From Dermacentor variabilis (taxonomy: Eukaryota > Arthropoda > Arachnida > Ixodida > Ixodidae), in contig NC_134574.1 in the NCBI RefSeq assembly GCF_050947875.1, forward strand, positions 109,789,969 to 109,853,968: a DNA stretch of 64,000 nt, read 5' to 3'. Positions 9,969 to 22,505 of the stretch are shown here, piece by piece; the stretch's first letter is position 1; each line of letters opens with the position of its first letter. The notes beneath the pieces were generated by a model. It was not told the DNA's origin and ran no database searches. It worked only from the letters and a program-made list of their open reading frames with translations. The position numbers were made by a program, and so were the translations under genes.

Positions 9969-11167
9969 GTCAGTCAACCTCGCCGCGCTCCCAGGAAGCT
10001 TGCCGCCGCTGGCATCCGTACCCAGACGATCGACGCAGTTTGTCCATACGGGAGGGGAACAAACGCACCTGAGTCCTCGGCTCTCGCAAAGGCGAGTACT
10101 TTCATCGTCGTTGCGCTGAACTCTCCAGCGACCTCGGCTGCTGTACCTTCCGCACATGTCAGAACAAGTGGCAATGACTCCACACGTCACGAGGTAGCGG
10201 CCGCTGCGCATCAAACGCCATCGGGCGGACAGCCGAAACAGCGGGCGATGACGGGGCCTACTTCGCAACATGAAAGCGCGCCAAATTTAGGCGTCCAAGA
10301 TGTTGCGGAGTGCGGACAGCAACAGAAGGTGCTGATGGTGCAAAGTACCACTTCAAAAGAGCTCGGGTCAAATACTTTGCAAGTAATGGAGCCTGAGGCA
10401 CAGCCAAAAGCTGCAGAGGAACCAGCGGCGGCGCCGGAGGCAGATCCGTCGGGCGCCCAGCAAGCCAATGGACAGCTTGGGACAGCTCCAACACCGGCTA
10501 GTGCCCAGCAGGTAGCGACAGCTCCGATGACACAGACTAATGCCCAGCAACTCGTGACAGCTCCAACAACACCAGCTAGTTCTCTACAGCCTGTGGCTGC
10601 TCTGACACCAGCTAGTGCCTGGCAGCTTGTGACAGCACCGACGACACCCGTGAGTTCTCAGCAGCCAATGACAGCTCCAACAACACCGGCTAGTTCTCGG
10701 CAGCCTGTGGCCACTCCTACACCAGCTAGTGCCCAGAAGCTTGTAACAGCTCCGACGACACCGGCTAGTTCTCGGCAGCCTGTGGCCGCTCCGACACCAG
10801 CTAGTGACCAGCAGCTTGTGACAGCTCCAATGACACTGGCTGGTTCCCGGCAGCCAGTGACAGCTCCAACAACACCGGCCAGCACGAATTCACCAGACCT
10901 GCAGCATCGAGAGCACGCAAACGAAATATATGATGTAGGCACCGAGTCTGGCAACCAGCCTGATGAGAACGGTTCTGAAGGTGCATGTGATGTTTGCCAA
11001 CGCACTTTCCCGAATAAAGACTTGACCAAGATTTTTGTAGAAATTCGCAAGTGGCTTGTAGGAAACTATCCTCAAGGGCAATGTTCCCCGTTCATGCTTT
11101 GTGAGGAGTGCAAAGAACCCCTTCTGCAAGCTGCAGAATCTTCCAATACATCAGCTGGCAGTACCAG
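9969..11167 (+). CDS. THAP gene: Thr/Pro/Ala/Gln repeat exon with Cys cluster
   Basis: Acceptor TGTGCAG to 9968, donor GTAGGA from 11168. The frame is open for 399 codons and enters in phase 0, matching the 4552-4744 exon, and leaves in phase 2. The N-terminal third is Ala/Ser/Gln-rich. Residues of about 170-305 of the exon are tandem units such as LVTAPTTPASSRQPV and AAPTPASAQQ. The C-terminus has CDVC, then LCEEC about 40 residues later, with a further Cys just before it, so a small zinc-binding fold is plausible. The low-complexity section is probably disordered linker or activation-type sequence (inference). Clean codon use over 1.2 kb in a stop-rich region supports coding. Confidence 0.72.
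10480..10890 (+). repeat. Coding minisatellite within the repeat exon
   Basis: Alternating units of about 36-39 bases built on ACAGCTCCRACRACACCGGC followed by TAGTTCTCGGCAGCC or TAGTGCCCAGCAGCTT. All length differences between units are multiples of three. The frame is kept and protein-level variation is mainly conservative, consistent with selection on the encoded sequence. Confidence 0.7.
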
Positions 11168-13448
11168 GTAGGACCAGAATTCTGTCACTCTTTGCTCATG
11201 TGTTGAAGATTACAGGCTAGAGATGAGCAGAGGATGTATTGCTTGTTAGAGAAAAGTACACAATTAGTTTTCCAGCCACTGCAGAGGTTGTGCTCAGGCA
11301 GTGAGTGGCAGACACTTCTGTCATTTGATCAAGTAAGGCACTAACATTTGAGGTGGACGTTGGACCTGCTCGAAGTTTCAGGGAATGAGGATGCTGCTAA
11401 AGAGAGTGGCCTCTTCCCTTTTGCAGAACCCTGGTGTTTTCAAAGCAGCATGGCAGTGCATGTGTTGTTGCACGTGTGGCGATGCATGAACCCACACCAG
11501 GCCCCATTGCTAACGGTGAATTCGGCAAATTGCACCGGCACGCACTGGGGCACCTCTGGTGTGACCGTTATTGGATGAAACAGCTCATTGGGGTGCACCG
11601 GTGTGACTTGCCGAATTCGCCGTAAGTTTAGTTATACAAGTGCAGGAAATTGTTGGGAGCAGCTTACCACATGTATTTTTCACATTGGTTCATTAGTAGA
11701 GGAGAAAGCAGGAACTGAAATGTTGCATTGCCAGGCAGCCCAGAGGCGAGTTTCACTGCCAATATAGGCCCTCTCTTCTGACTTGACTAGCGTGCGCAAG
11801 CAGCAATCCATCCCTGCCTTCTCCCATACCAGAGCCGATAGGCCGCGTCGCACTTACATCACGATCCCTGCCTTTTTTTTGCTTCTCTTCTCTTTGCTGC
11901 GCAGCACACTCTCAGTGGCGACATTGTGCATTCTTCATCAAATTATTTACTGAGGTCACATGCCACAGTGGGTGACATTGCAGGCAGTGTCTCTTACGCA
12001 GAGACATTTGCGCATCTGAGCTTGACTCTCTGGCTGGAATAGGCGGCTCCCTCGAGAGGAAGGGTGCACGGGCTTCTGTTTTAATGATCTACACGCCATG
12101 CTTCTGTTTCCAATGCCTAAACCTGTTAATGGCCTTGAAGATAATGCCTCTAGGCCTTTTCATTGGGCGAGGAGGAAGGGGCATGTGGCGAGCATTTCCT
12201 GCTCTCAGGCTTCTGCAAACCAGCTTGGCACTGCTTGAATGCGTTGCTGTCGCATGATGCGAAATGATTTATAGATGTCTTAGCGTGTTTTTCATGAAAT
12301 TTACGTGATTACGTGTCAGTTCGTACCAATTCGTTGGAGAACCACTGCGCAGCCTTTTGGTACAGCAGTAACTGCAGTATGTCGAAATTTCTTTTGGCTG
12401 CACAAGCATGCCACACACAGCAGCAGCCGCGGTGCATCTATATATTGTAAACAGTTTTCACTGTAGCGGTTTTTACTTGTCAAAGAGCAGCGGCGTCCCT
12501 GAATTGCCAACATTACCTTGAAAATCTCACTATCTGAGCACCTGGTGTAAGAACTAAAACCTAATGCAACCTCGAAACATCTAAGTACTGATCATTATAA
12601 AATATTTGCATCAGCCGCTGGCATCATTATCATGCATTTCTGATTTCCAAGTCTAGTACACCTGAAATCGCTGTGCCAAGTCTATGTTAGCCTACTGTAT
12701 GAGGCTGATGACATTGCTCAACACAGCTACAGTCGTAAACCAGCATGATGCATATAAGCTTTGTGCTTCGGCATTGCCTTTTTCCTGCTGTGCGCCGTGC
12801 TCCTCGCTGTCGCAGTGCTGCCCGCTGCTGGGTGACGTAAGCAGAACGTCGCCTCGAGGGGCATGCCATTGCGCTTGCTGCAGCCTCCCAGTTTTGCCTT
12901 CCCGCACTCTGATAGCTGAATTTTGTTGTGCCATAATTCCATGGGTGATTGCATTTTTCCAGATCCAAAAGTTGATATGGCTTGTATGTAGAACTCGCTT
13001 CGATTTCTGAATTACGATGGGCTCCGCCAAAACTAAAAGCTTAGAAGTTAACTAATGGATTGTTGTTAATCAGCAACTAATTACCTCCTATCAACAGTAA
13101 TCTCATTCTCACCACCACTGACGGCATGTCTCCGAAGGAACTGTCCTTTTATTTTAGAACGACTGTGTTTAAATATTACTTGATGTCTGCATAGAAACAC
13201 ACTGTATAGTAGCATACAAAGATTATTGACCAGTTGTCTGCTTCAAAGTTCACATATTATGTGACGCATGACCCGTGACCAGATCTTGCACACATGTACA
13301 TATAGTACCTAAAAAAGTGGACGGGAGGACAGCTACCACTGAAGCTCGATTGCACATTAGTGCAATCCATTAGTGAGTGGCAAGTTGTTTTTCATTCACT
13401 TTAACTTCGCTTTTTATTGTTTTTTTTTCTGTTTATGAAAAACCACGC
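11168..13448 (+). other. Intron, one foldback segment
   Basis: Intronic sequence without coding features. At 11515-11548 and 11591-11624 two arms (GGTGAATTCGGCAAATTGCA; CACTTGCCGAATTCGCC-type inverse) can pair imperfectly over about 30 bases, perhaps the ends of a tiny TIR element. Confidence 0.4.
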
Positions 13449-14112
13449 TTAAAGGGGCCCTGGACCACTTTTCATTGAAGTGGAGAAAGGCATCTGAAGT
13501 GAAAATAGGCTATATCAGAAATACTTTGCCACAAAAAGTACTTCAGCGCGTTCAGAATAAGCGGTGTTATTGACAATCAAACATGGCCTCCGCTGTGCTC
13601 CTATTCCTTCTTCAATGCCTTGCACTGCGAAGGCTATGGTGGGGTAGGGTGTGCTCACAACACTCCGCATTCTAAATGTCACCGTGGCACGCAGTTCAAA
13701 TCTCCTTTTGGATGTTAACGTAGACACCACAACTTCTGATTTGGTGCCTACGACGCGCTAAACATAAACCAAATGCGGTTGTCCTCAGCGAGCCGCAGTG
13801 CACCTTGCTAGTGGACCTGTGCCGGCACCTCGTGGCAGCGGCGATATCTACGTTACGTAGCAGACCGCAGCTAGCAATAGCAGCTGCATATAGGAATCTG
13901 CTTTATTACGAAATAAAGCATCCGGAAGAGAATGAGGAGCAGGCATCTGTTGAAAAGACAGTGTTTGAGAGAAAGGTGATTTCGGGCTCCGCTTGCGAGC
14001 CCCACGCACCGTGTACAACAGCAAAACTTGGCTCAGATGTTCACAGCAATGTATTCTACCCACGGACTATGTTGTTTCATCAAGCCTGAGTGGTGGTTCA
14101 GGGCCCCTTTAA
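13449..14112. mobile_element. TTAA-flanked MITE, full-length copy
   Basis: Begins TTAAAGGGGCCCTGGACCAC and ends GGTTCAGGGCCCCTTTAA, giving about 18 bases of inverted terminus bounded by TTAA. TTAA target sites are used by piggyBac and Kolobok transposases, so one of these is the likely mobiliser (inference). It is 664 bases with no transposase. The open frame at 13805-14089 lies wholly in the repeat. Confidence 0.78.
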
Positions 14113-15190
14113 TTTCCACGATGCTTTCCTTGGCTTCATTGTCCATTTTCTTCATGAGGTTGTGACTAACAAAAATTTAGCCCATCAGTTCCCTTTCTGT
14201 ATATGCAAATGTATGGTACTGTGATTCATTATTTAATTACACATAGCAGAGATGTGCTCACTGGCACTGCTTGGCGACTCAAAATGCCGTGCTACGTAAG
14301 CCAGTTCCTTGATGCTTGGATTGCCTGCAGCACAAGCACTCTTCACATCCAGATGTGTTGAACTCTCAGTTGCGTAGTGCGCGTGTTGTAGAATTTTGCG
14401 TTGTTCTAAAGATCCAGCCATGTGTTCAAGAACATTCATTCCGGCCATGCTGCTAATGCAGATTTGACTGTTTGCAGGACGTAACCAAAGTAGACTGCTG
14501 TAAGGCCGCCACTAATGTCTGTGCCATGTGCTGAGGTAGCGCTATCACGATTGGGTGTCATTCACGATAGAGCACAAAGAGACGCAGGCAATCTTTATTT
14601 ATTTTGATGGGCAATTATACAGACACTCTGGATGCATGCGCGGGAAGGTTTAAAGGGTTATCAGAGATGTGGGAGTGCATTTAGCTGCAGAAAACAACGA
14701 AGCGAAATAGATGCACTATCAATGCTCTACTCAGTCAGCACGATGGCTGAGCTAGGACGGCCTACTGCCTTCCGCTGCTGACATCAGCGTCGTGCACACT
14801 CCGACCACACTAGTGTTCCTTTTGAGCTGCTGCGAGTATGCTGTGGTCTGAAACAGAACGGAAAGTAAATGTCAACCCAAGATCACCTAATATTTGACTG
14901 GGCACTCACTGTGGTGTTGACAGTTTTCAGTTGGTCTCACCTCATGCACCACCGAGGTGCGACACCTGCAGCGCCACTTCAATGCATCGTCATACGCCTG
15001 GTAGCTGTCGGGACGTTGTTCCTTGTTGCCAGCAGCAGTTGCCTTGCATTCTGCCTTGCATCAATGTGTCTCGCACTCTTATAGTTAGAGCACCATCCAA
15101 GGAGTTTAAGCCGAACGATATGCCTTGCTGTCGCTGTCAACGCTTCGCCCTTCAAGCTAACCTCCCTTTCTTTCCCCACCTTCTTTTCAG
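14113..15190 (+). other. Intron remainder with pyrimidine tract before exon
   Basis: No gene recognised. It ends CCCACCTTCTTTTCAG, a strong polypyrimidine tract and acceptor. Confidence 0.4.
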
Positions 15191-15411
15191 TAAGACGCAG
15201 AGCAGGGACATTGTTGCAAAGCTGCGTGAGCGGGCGCTCGACTCGCTAGCAGCGACATGTACATCCGATCAAGTTGAATCTGTGGACATTGAGCGGCCAG
15301 CAGAATATCCAAGCTTGGTGCCCGTGCGGAACAAGCCGGCAGGCACTAGTTCTCTGTCTGCTGATCCTGTGCGAAACCGAAGTGTTGCAAACGAACAGCC
15401 CACAAATTCAG
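15191..15411 (+). CDS. THAP gene: Ser-rich linker exon
   Basis: Joined to the preceding exon it restores a Ser codon and reads KTQSRDIVAKLRERALDSLA, followed by a Ser/Pro/Asn-rich tail ending EQPTNS. It exits in phase 1 at a likely GC donor (CAG then GCAAGC), the usual consensus of rare GC-AG introns. The phase fits the THAP exon at 19629. The first 20 residues could form a short helix; no known domain. An alternative is that this is the last exon of a separate transcript reading on to the stop near 15458. Confidence 0.6.
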
Positions 15412-15554
15412 GCAAGCATTTTACTTTGGTTTCTCGTATTTTCGTAGTTCATTCATAGAAGTGGTGAAATACAACTCTTTAAATGTGCAAGTAAGCAGGA
15501 GGTAGAAGTTGCTTTATCTATATCAGTATTAATTTATTTTCATATTCATTGATG

Positions 15555-15770
15555 AAACTGATCCAACGTAGTGGCTAGAGCATTGCACTGCTAAATCGAG
15601 GTCGCTGGATCAAATCCCGGCTGAGGCAGCCACATTGCGACGGGGGCGAAATGCAAAGTCGCCTGTGTAACGTGCATTGGGTGCATGCTAAAAATTCCAG
15701 GTGGTCAAAATTAATCCAGAGTCCCCCACTAAGGCCCATCTCATAATCTTGTTTTGGTTTTGGCATTTAA
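15555..15770 (+). repeat. tRNA-derived SINE, degenerate
   Basis: tRNA-like head (GTAGTGGCTAGAGCATTGCA, then GGTCGCTGGATCAAATCCCG as a weakened B box) followed by the body shared with 22271-22505, including CCAGGTGGTCAAAATTAATC. Confidence 0.72.
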
Positions 15771-18700
15771 TTGATGAAAATTCCTGACACTGAATTTTGA
15801 ATTCTTGAGCAGAAACACTACAATTGCTATTTTGCTTGGTCAGATGCAGGATGGGGCACCATTTATTGAGATGTTCGACGAGGAAGGGTGCTCGCTATCA
15901 GCTATGAGCTTCGAGATCAGCCTTCTTCAGCTGTGCCCATTTGAGAGGGGGAAGCTACTCTGAAAGGTTAACTTTTGAACCAGTGTGCCGATTTTTATTA
16001 ACTTTTTCTCAGAACAAATGAACTTACTGCCATTATAATGCATTCAACATTTTATTACTCTAATGCAAAAAAAATTTTTATGGTGTCGCAAATTGCACAA
16101 CTAAGCTTAGGAAAACGATCATTTCAAAAATGCTCATTAAAATATATGCATACTATTTTTCTGAATAGATACCTTGTGTATGGCGTATATAGGCAGCTGC
16201 TTGCCATTCTATGTATTCTTTTTTCTTTTTTTGTAAACATTGCATATTTTGAAGGCAAAGCTTTATTTTATTGTTGTCAGGGTGTGCCAAGAATGTCTGC
16301 GTTTTCTGTCTTCGAAGCATGTTTAAAATTCAAGTAGTATATAGTGTTCTGTATTCCAGTTCCAGCTTCTTGAGGACTCTCACTATGACATCTGCACTCT
16401 CGTTGGTCTCTAATACAGCTAAGCCTGCTGAAGTCTCACCTGAAGGTTGCAAACTCGATCGTTGGGCACTTCTTTTGCATCTACATCCTCAAACGCTTTG
16501 CATTCAGCTCTGGCTTACTAGGCTTGTTGCAAAGAGGCCTTTTGGAATGTATCCGCAGACACCTGAATGATGAGTTCCGGCGCTTGCGACTTTTCCAGCA
16601 TCAACCAGTGGTTGGTGCCAACTGTAATCTGAGTATGTGGACCATTTATGATCCACCGATTCGACCTTCAGTCTGCCGCGCAATCTCGATCCCCTGCACC
16701 TGAAAAGAATATGTGTTTTGTGTGGTATGCTACAGCCTCAATAGGTCTTGCCTGGCTGAAAAGTGCAAAAAATTATTTTTCAAACGAAGAAATTCATTTT
16801 GCATTTAGTTTCTCTTGCACTTTGCAAGGCTCTGTTTTGTCAACAGTATTGATGGGCACTTTCGCTTGCAAGCGCGTGCAACCGTCATGGTTCCTTTCTG
16901 CAGTCCAGATGCAACCAAGTTTAGTGAGAAGCTTCTTTATTAGTTATGAAGTCTAAAACATAAATATAAATAGTATGTGTATTTCTTGTGAAAAGTTGCA
17001 ATTTTAGCCCCAAATCCTTCCTTAAAGAAGAAGAGGGCTCTCAGTATAAATGGAAGGCAGAGGCGTACAAGGCTTCTCGTGTTTTCTGATGCGACAGCAG
17101 TTAAGTCATCGACAGTTTCGGCCACTCACTTCATCTCGACCTGCCATGGCAACAGAAGAGTTTAGTGATTGCTACACACGCACTGTAGAATGTACTAATT
17201 ATGCTTTCATAAACCAGATAGGGTAATTAGAGCAGTCACAATTAATTCCTGGATGTCATTGAGCATAACCTCTGCATGGACCTAGATTGACTGCGAGGGT
17301 TACAAGCATGCGTGCGGCTTCAGCGAAGGTTGTGACGTATGGGCGAGTACAGCTCCCAATTGCTGCAGCTGTGAGATGCTGCATCTAGACAAAACCAATA
17401 CTGCACTGCAATTCTCTGCAGTTGTCCGCGAAGAACACACTCAGCGCCAAGGATACATTCACGAGACACATTGGTCACCCATAAGCGGAGACGGGACTAA
17501 CCAGTGCGCAGTGATGATGATACATAATGTTTTGTGGCACAAGGGCATCTAGGCTGAAGGGTACTAAAGATTTTGTGCATCTTGCGTGATCTTGAACTGT
17601 CTCTTCTTGTCGGCTCAGCATGCAAATGCATCCACTCGTATTTATTGTTGTGTGCCCTGATTGCATATCTACAAATGCTGTGATTTCTTATGTAAAATTT
17701 TGTCTGAGAAAACGGTTTAGCCTCCTCAGACTCTGTGTCCATGCTTGTGGAGGCCGACTTTTGTCCTTTTCAATATGCAGCCAGAAATGATAAGCTGAAA
17801 TATTCAGATTTAAGATAAATCTAGAGACAGGAGGCACGATATGTCAAGCATGTAATCACTTTGTGCCGGCCAGGTCTTGAGAAAATGAATTGTGTAAAGG
17901 TGCCTACACGTCATCATCGATGACGAAAAAACAATGTGAAGTATATTTAAGACGCTGCTAGATCCTGCAGAAATCCAGGTTACAAAGGGAACGCAAGAAG
18001 CCACCATGTGATAGTGGACCAGTATCTATGTAGTAGTACTTTAGGAAAAAAAAAAAGGCCGCCTTTTATCTTACCAAACTGGAGAAATGAACTCTTTTGT
18101 CCACATGCATGGATGTGCTGCTGTAGGCATGTGCCCGTGCCACCTGATGAAGCAAGTAATTCTTTAGGTTCATGAGAGGCAAGTTGACACTAAAAACTGG
18201 ATTTTTAAAAAGTACTGTGTCACTAGAATTTCGTTGGCATCGAGAAGGGCTGACAGCAGGCCGGGGGTCAAGAAGAGCTGCATGAGGTTTCCCATTATCA
18301 TTCAAGCAGTGACATCTGTGAGGTGTTGACCTGTGTTTATTCAATGAACATTGAACTGAGCCGAACTGTGATAACTGTTGTCACTATGATGCCACCTTGA
18401 CGTTGCCAGCAGTAAACCATGATAAGGCCATGTGCATGTGTGTTACGTGTATTGCATACATTTGGCTCAGAAAAATTCCAGAAGCTGTAGTTACTGCCAT
18501 TGGTTTAGCAGAAGCTGTAGTGCTGTTCACAAAAAACGTGTTGTAGAGTGTGCAGCTCCATTTTGATATGCCTTGTATCCAGTGCTCCCAACCTTTCCAT
18601 TTACTTTATGTCGATGCTGACATACAATGACACGATGATTCCCGCTTACAGGCACTTTTATATTATATTCATTCTTTTATAAGGAATAACTATAAGGAGT

Positions 18701-19628
18701 GTAATTTCTTGCTGCATGCGCTATCAGAGTGACATTTACATTTTATTTGTTTGAATGTTCTTTGTAACCACCTTGCTTGGGCCTGAAGAAGGTTTGCAAT
18801 AGCAGAATCAGTAAATGTGCATCGTAGGCTGCTTGCTCTAGCTGGAGCTCTGCTTAAGGCTTAGCTCGATCCACTAGTAGCCACTTCAGTTGCACTGGAG
18901 TTGCGTGCATCAGCTCATCATGCAAAACTGTGTAGAAGGGAGAATAGGTATTACCGTTGTTGTAAAGGGGCTCTCGAGTCTCTGAGGTAGCGCTGGCCCG
19001 GCAGTCTAGAGCTTGACCAGCAGCGGAGAGGGCCCAGGCAGAGACAGGGTGACAAACATACACAACAAAATGTTTAATTACATTGCTGCATAAAGAGCGG
19101 GGAGCTTGACGAGCTGCTCCTGACTAGAAGTGGGGGCTCAGTATTGTCGACAAAGCAAGGAAAAAGACTAGTAAGGAATGTTACGTGACAGTCTTGAAGC
19201 TTTAGTCATAAAACATAAAAGAAAAGGCTCATGGGAAAGATGCCGTCATCACTTGATGTGCAAGCAGTAATTTCTAACTACCAGGTGCAAGGAGAGCATG
19301 GGAAGAGCAGAAAGGGGTGACAAGGGCTGATCGGGACGAGGGCACGACTAAGAGCTACCACAAACCAAACAATACCCTAAAAAGTCTGGCTACCTTGGAA
19401 GGCCCACTTCCCAGGAGCCAGCACGCAGATAGGCTTTGAAGGAAAAGCCGGTGTTTGAGGAGGTCTGCCTTGCCTAGGCTGGCTGCCTGACCTCGTGCTC
19501 TGTCCTTGTCCTTTTTCTTTCTCCAATGCATTTGATGGCTAAAGTAAACTGCTGCGTGATGGTCATCAGAGAGGAGCATTTTCATTTCTTCCAGGCTGAC
19601 CTGGTGGCCTTTTGTACTGTGCTTGCAG
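15771..19628 (+). other. Intron, with one unexplained open stretch
   Basis: Mostly AT-rich sequence without recognised features. About 104 stop-free codons at roughly 16389-16720 (+) include SGLLGLLQRGLLECIRRHLN and end ISIPCT, with no early ATG. An acceptor-like TCTCTAATACAG precedes part of it. I cannot assign it to a family; it may be an alternative exon or chance. Confidence 0.3.
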
Positions 19629-19716
19629 ACGCAGGTGATGCTATCTTCAAGTGCTGTGTTCCTTCCTGCTCCAACCGCTCCGATGAGCCCAGGCATCGGC
19701 CGCTGTCATTCTACAG
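19629..19716 (+). CDS. THAP domain B, first half (Cys-pair exon)
   Basis: Acceptor CTTGCAG to 19628 and donor GTGAGT from 19717. After two bases of a split codon it reads AGDAIFKCCVPSCSNRSDEP and ends LSFYR. CCVPSC gives the first zinc ligands of a second THAP domain. Entry phase (needs phase 1) and exit phase 2 are the same as in the 1006 exon, so the two cassettes are structurally equivalent and probably arose by duplication. Confidence 0.8.
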
Positions 19717-22270
19717 GTGAGTCTGCAAGCTGGCATAACATCAACCATGGAACTGTGCTTGAAAGTGCGAACCTAGTGCCATTTTCTAGTTCTTGTAGGT
19801 CGCATTTTTTCGTCTTTCTTGAGTGCAATGAAACTGACCATAAGTGAGCCACAATCCAATGGATTGCTCGATGGAGCAGTACTAGTAATAGTACTTACTG
19901 TACTGTAAAAAGCTTTGTTGACAAAGCTTTCAAGAAAACTACGTTTGCCTTGAGCAGTGCAGCGATTCGCATACGTACAGTGGACACCCTTTAAATGGAA
20001 CATCAAGGGACCAGGGAAATTGGTTCTGTTCATCAGGAGTTCCATTTACTGAGTGATAATGATAATGATAACATAGATAATGGCAAATGCTCTCCTTGTA
20101 TGGTCCTCCAGTGATGCTACCGCTGTGCCAATTGCACCGAATTGTGCCGAGAGGCGAACCCTGCAGCACCTCGTTGTATTTCAGCTAAATATGGGAAATC
20201 TGCGCCCACCTTGTGCCGAAAGGGTTGCTCGGGATTTCAAAAAACAAAAACAAATTCTCAAGTGCCGTTTCTCTGCACCCTCGAAGGCAGCATGCCAAGG
20301 ACCACCATCTGCGTTAGCTCTGCAGCGGTACCCCCATGGTATTTGCCATTGCGGTATTTCAGGTCGATGGTATGTCAGCAAAGCACAGGGCAAATGTAAA
20401 GGGGGAGGCTCCTCTTGAACACCAAAAAATTAGCATGAAAATCGCATTTTCAGTTCTGTCATTTTTGCATCTCTGAAGCCCTTAATTTTCACAAGATTCG
20501 TTTCATCAGGTTCCAAGACCCTCAATTTCCATAAGAATTTATCACTTATGTCCCAATAAATATTCTTTGAAATGTCTTCCCTAGTTTTCTCGAAACAACA
20601 ATTTTGACTTATACATGTACTTGCAGTTTCAGAGAGACAATAGTTTCTGTTCTATTTAGCTATTGCAATAATTCTTTACCAAAAAGGTAAAGGCATTGAG
20701 TGTGTGCTAAGCCTAATTTTAGCCTTGTATTTTCTTCAAACAAAAATTTTTTAGTTAGCCATATGTTTCACATGTCAGTATTGCATTTTCTTCAAGCAAC
20801 CTCAGTTGACTCCAACTCTAGTTGGAATTGACCTAGGATGTTAGTTTATTCCTTAGTGCACACCATAGACATTCAAGGTTATTTCTACATATCCTAGCTA
20901 CTGTGTTTTTTTTTTTTCTCTAGATGCTAATTTTCCTCCAAATAAAAGAACCTCGTTTCTGTGAGATATGAGGTACTACTTGTCTTAGTACGAGAAATAT
21001 TACATTTTTTGGAATCAGCTCGTACATGAAGAGTGCAAACTTGGCTCAGATTTATCCATAAATAATAAAGTTGGCTTTCAAGTGTGATCGCACCTTAAGT
21101 GAATTATTCATATCTCTGGCTTTGTAAAAAAGCAACAAAATTAATTTTGCAGCTAAAGTTCAAGATTTAGACTGCTTGATTATTCGGGCATTCTGCTGAA
21201 AAATCTGAAAAATAAGTGGGTGACTGTTTACATGATCAAGTTTGACACTCGATAGGCTATTTCACATTCAGAGGTGAAAACCTTGACCCAAAGATGAACC
21301 GACCATGTGATGCAGCCGATTGTGTAGCATGCCAGCCAAGAAGCCTGGCGGAGCTTGTAACAGCTGTGCTACTGCCCTCTCTTGGCTGGCATTCCTCCGC
21401 AACAAGCTACGTCAATTGGGAGGGGGGAGGGTCTCTCTATAGCCTCCCGTCTGGGAATGCGAAATTGAGCTACTGAGTGTCAAATACGATGATGATTATA
21501 TCGGAACGGAAGCATTATTTAAGAATCAAACGAAATGAAGTTGCCTTCGAATTGATCACTCAGGTTTTTAATTATGAACCTTATGTACAATAAATCGTGA
21601 AATAAAGAAAAATATTTATTTGCCTGCCCTACTTCGCAGAAACTGTGTCTGCCGAAAGAACATAAACCGCCTGTCCAAGCAACTATTTGCGTAGGTAGCA
21701 TTAGTTTTATCACATTTACTGATACATTTAGAAGACAAAGTCTGGAGATAACGACGTTGCAACAACATGAAAATAAAAAATAGTCAGTTTCATTTAAGAA
21801 GGTAAAAAAGGAGAGTGTGCCTAATAAGTTAGGATCTACTGTATTATCATCATACCTTTTTTTTTTTGACAGAGTGTTCAATTTTTAAATGATACATATA
21901 TAGCAGCTAGGTTATGCTTAAGGTTCTCAAAACACCTCCTAGGTCTGCACGTAGCCCGTCCGAATGCTTCTGTGCTTTTCTATTACTTTTTTCACCAGCT
22001 GACGAAACGTTGCCATTTGCCCTTTATTGGCGTCTTCTTGGACCACACCTTTTATAATTTCAGCATCCTTATTGCATATCTGGAGAAAACGCGATCGTAC
22101 CTGCCAACTCCTGTGACTTTTTCATAAAGTTTATGAACCTAAGATCACCACACACTTTTATGTGTGTTGCGTTGGTACTTACAAAAAATAAGCTTATCGC
22201 AAGAATGTTTTGCTCTTCAAACCTTCCATTAGAAGTCTTTTGACGGTGAAATGACATCAGAGGGTTAATT
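19717..22270 (+). other. Intron with minus-strand coding-like relics
   Basis: No confident element. On the minus strand about 21920-22257 reads coding-like pieces in two frames (KVCGDLRFINFMKKSQELAG, then NKDAEIIKGVVQEDANKGQM). They may be a frameshifted pseudogene of unknown identity. A further minus-strand frame, 21519-21881, shows no recognisable motif. Confidence 0.3.
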
Positions 22271-22505
22271 GCCCCGCCGTGGTTGCTCAGTGGCTATGGT
22301 GTTGGGCTGCTGAGCACGAGGTCGCGGGATCGAATCCCGGCCAGGGCGGCCGCATTTCGATGGAGGCAAAATGCGAAAACACCTGTGGTGCTTAGATTTA
22401 AGTGCACGTTAAAGAACCCCAGGTGGTCAAAATTTCCGGAGTCCTCCACTACGGCATGCCTCATAATCAGAAAGTGGTCTTGGCACGTAAAACCCCATAA
22501 TTTCT
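22271..22505 (+). repeat. tRNA-derived SINE, well preserved
   Basis: The head resembles a tRNA with A-box-like GTTGCTCAGTGGCTATGG and B-box-like GGGATCGAATCCC. The body includes GTGCACGTTAAAGAACCCC and AGGTGGTCAAAATTTCCGG. Related copies are at 15555 (+), 51243 (-) and 55894 (-). A polymerase III origin is expected for this class. Confidence 0.88.

Noticed and set aside
10211..11129. Several long minus-strand frames opposite the repeat exon
   Set aside because: They are antisense shadows of the Thr/Pro repeat units; splice phases, the Cys cluster and codon character support the plus strand.
17497..17742. 81-codon minus-strand frame beginning MDTESEEAKPF
   Set aside because: Looks protein-like by composition but has no recognisable family, no supporting splice context and sits in an intron.
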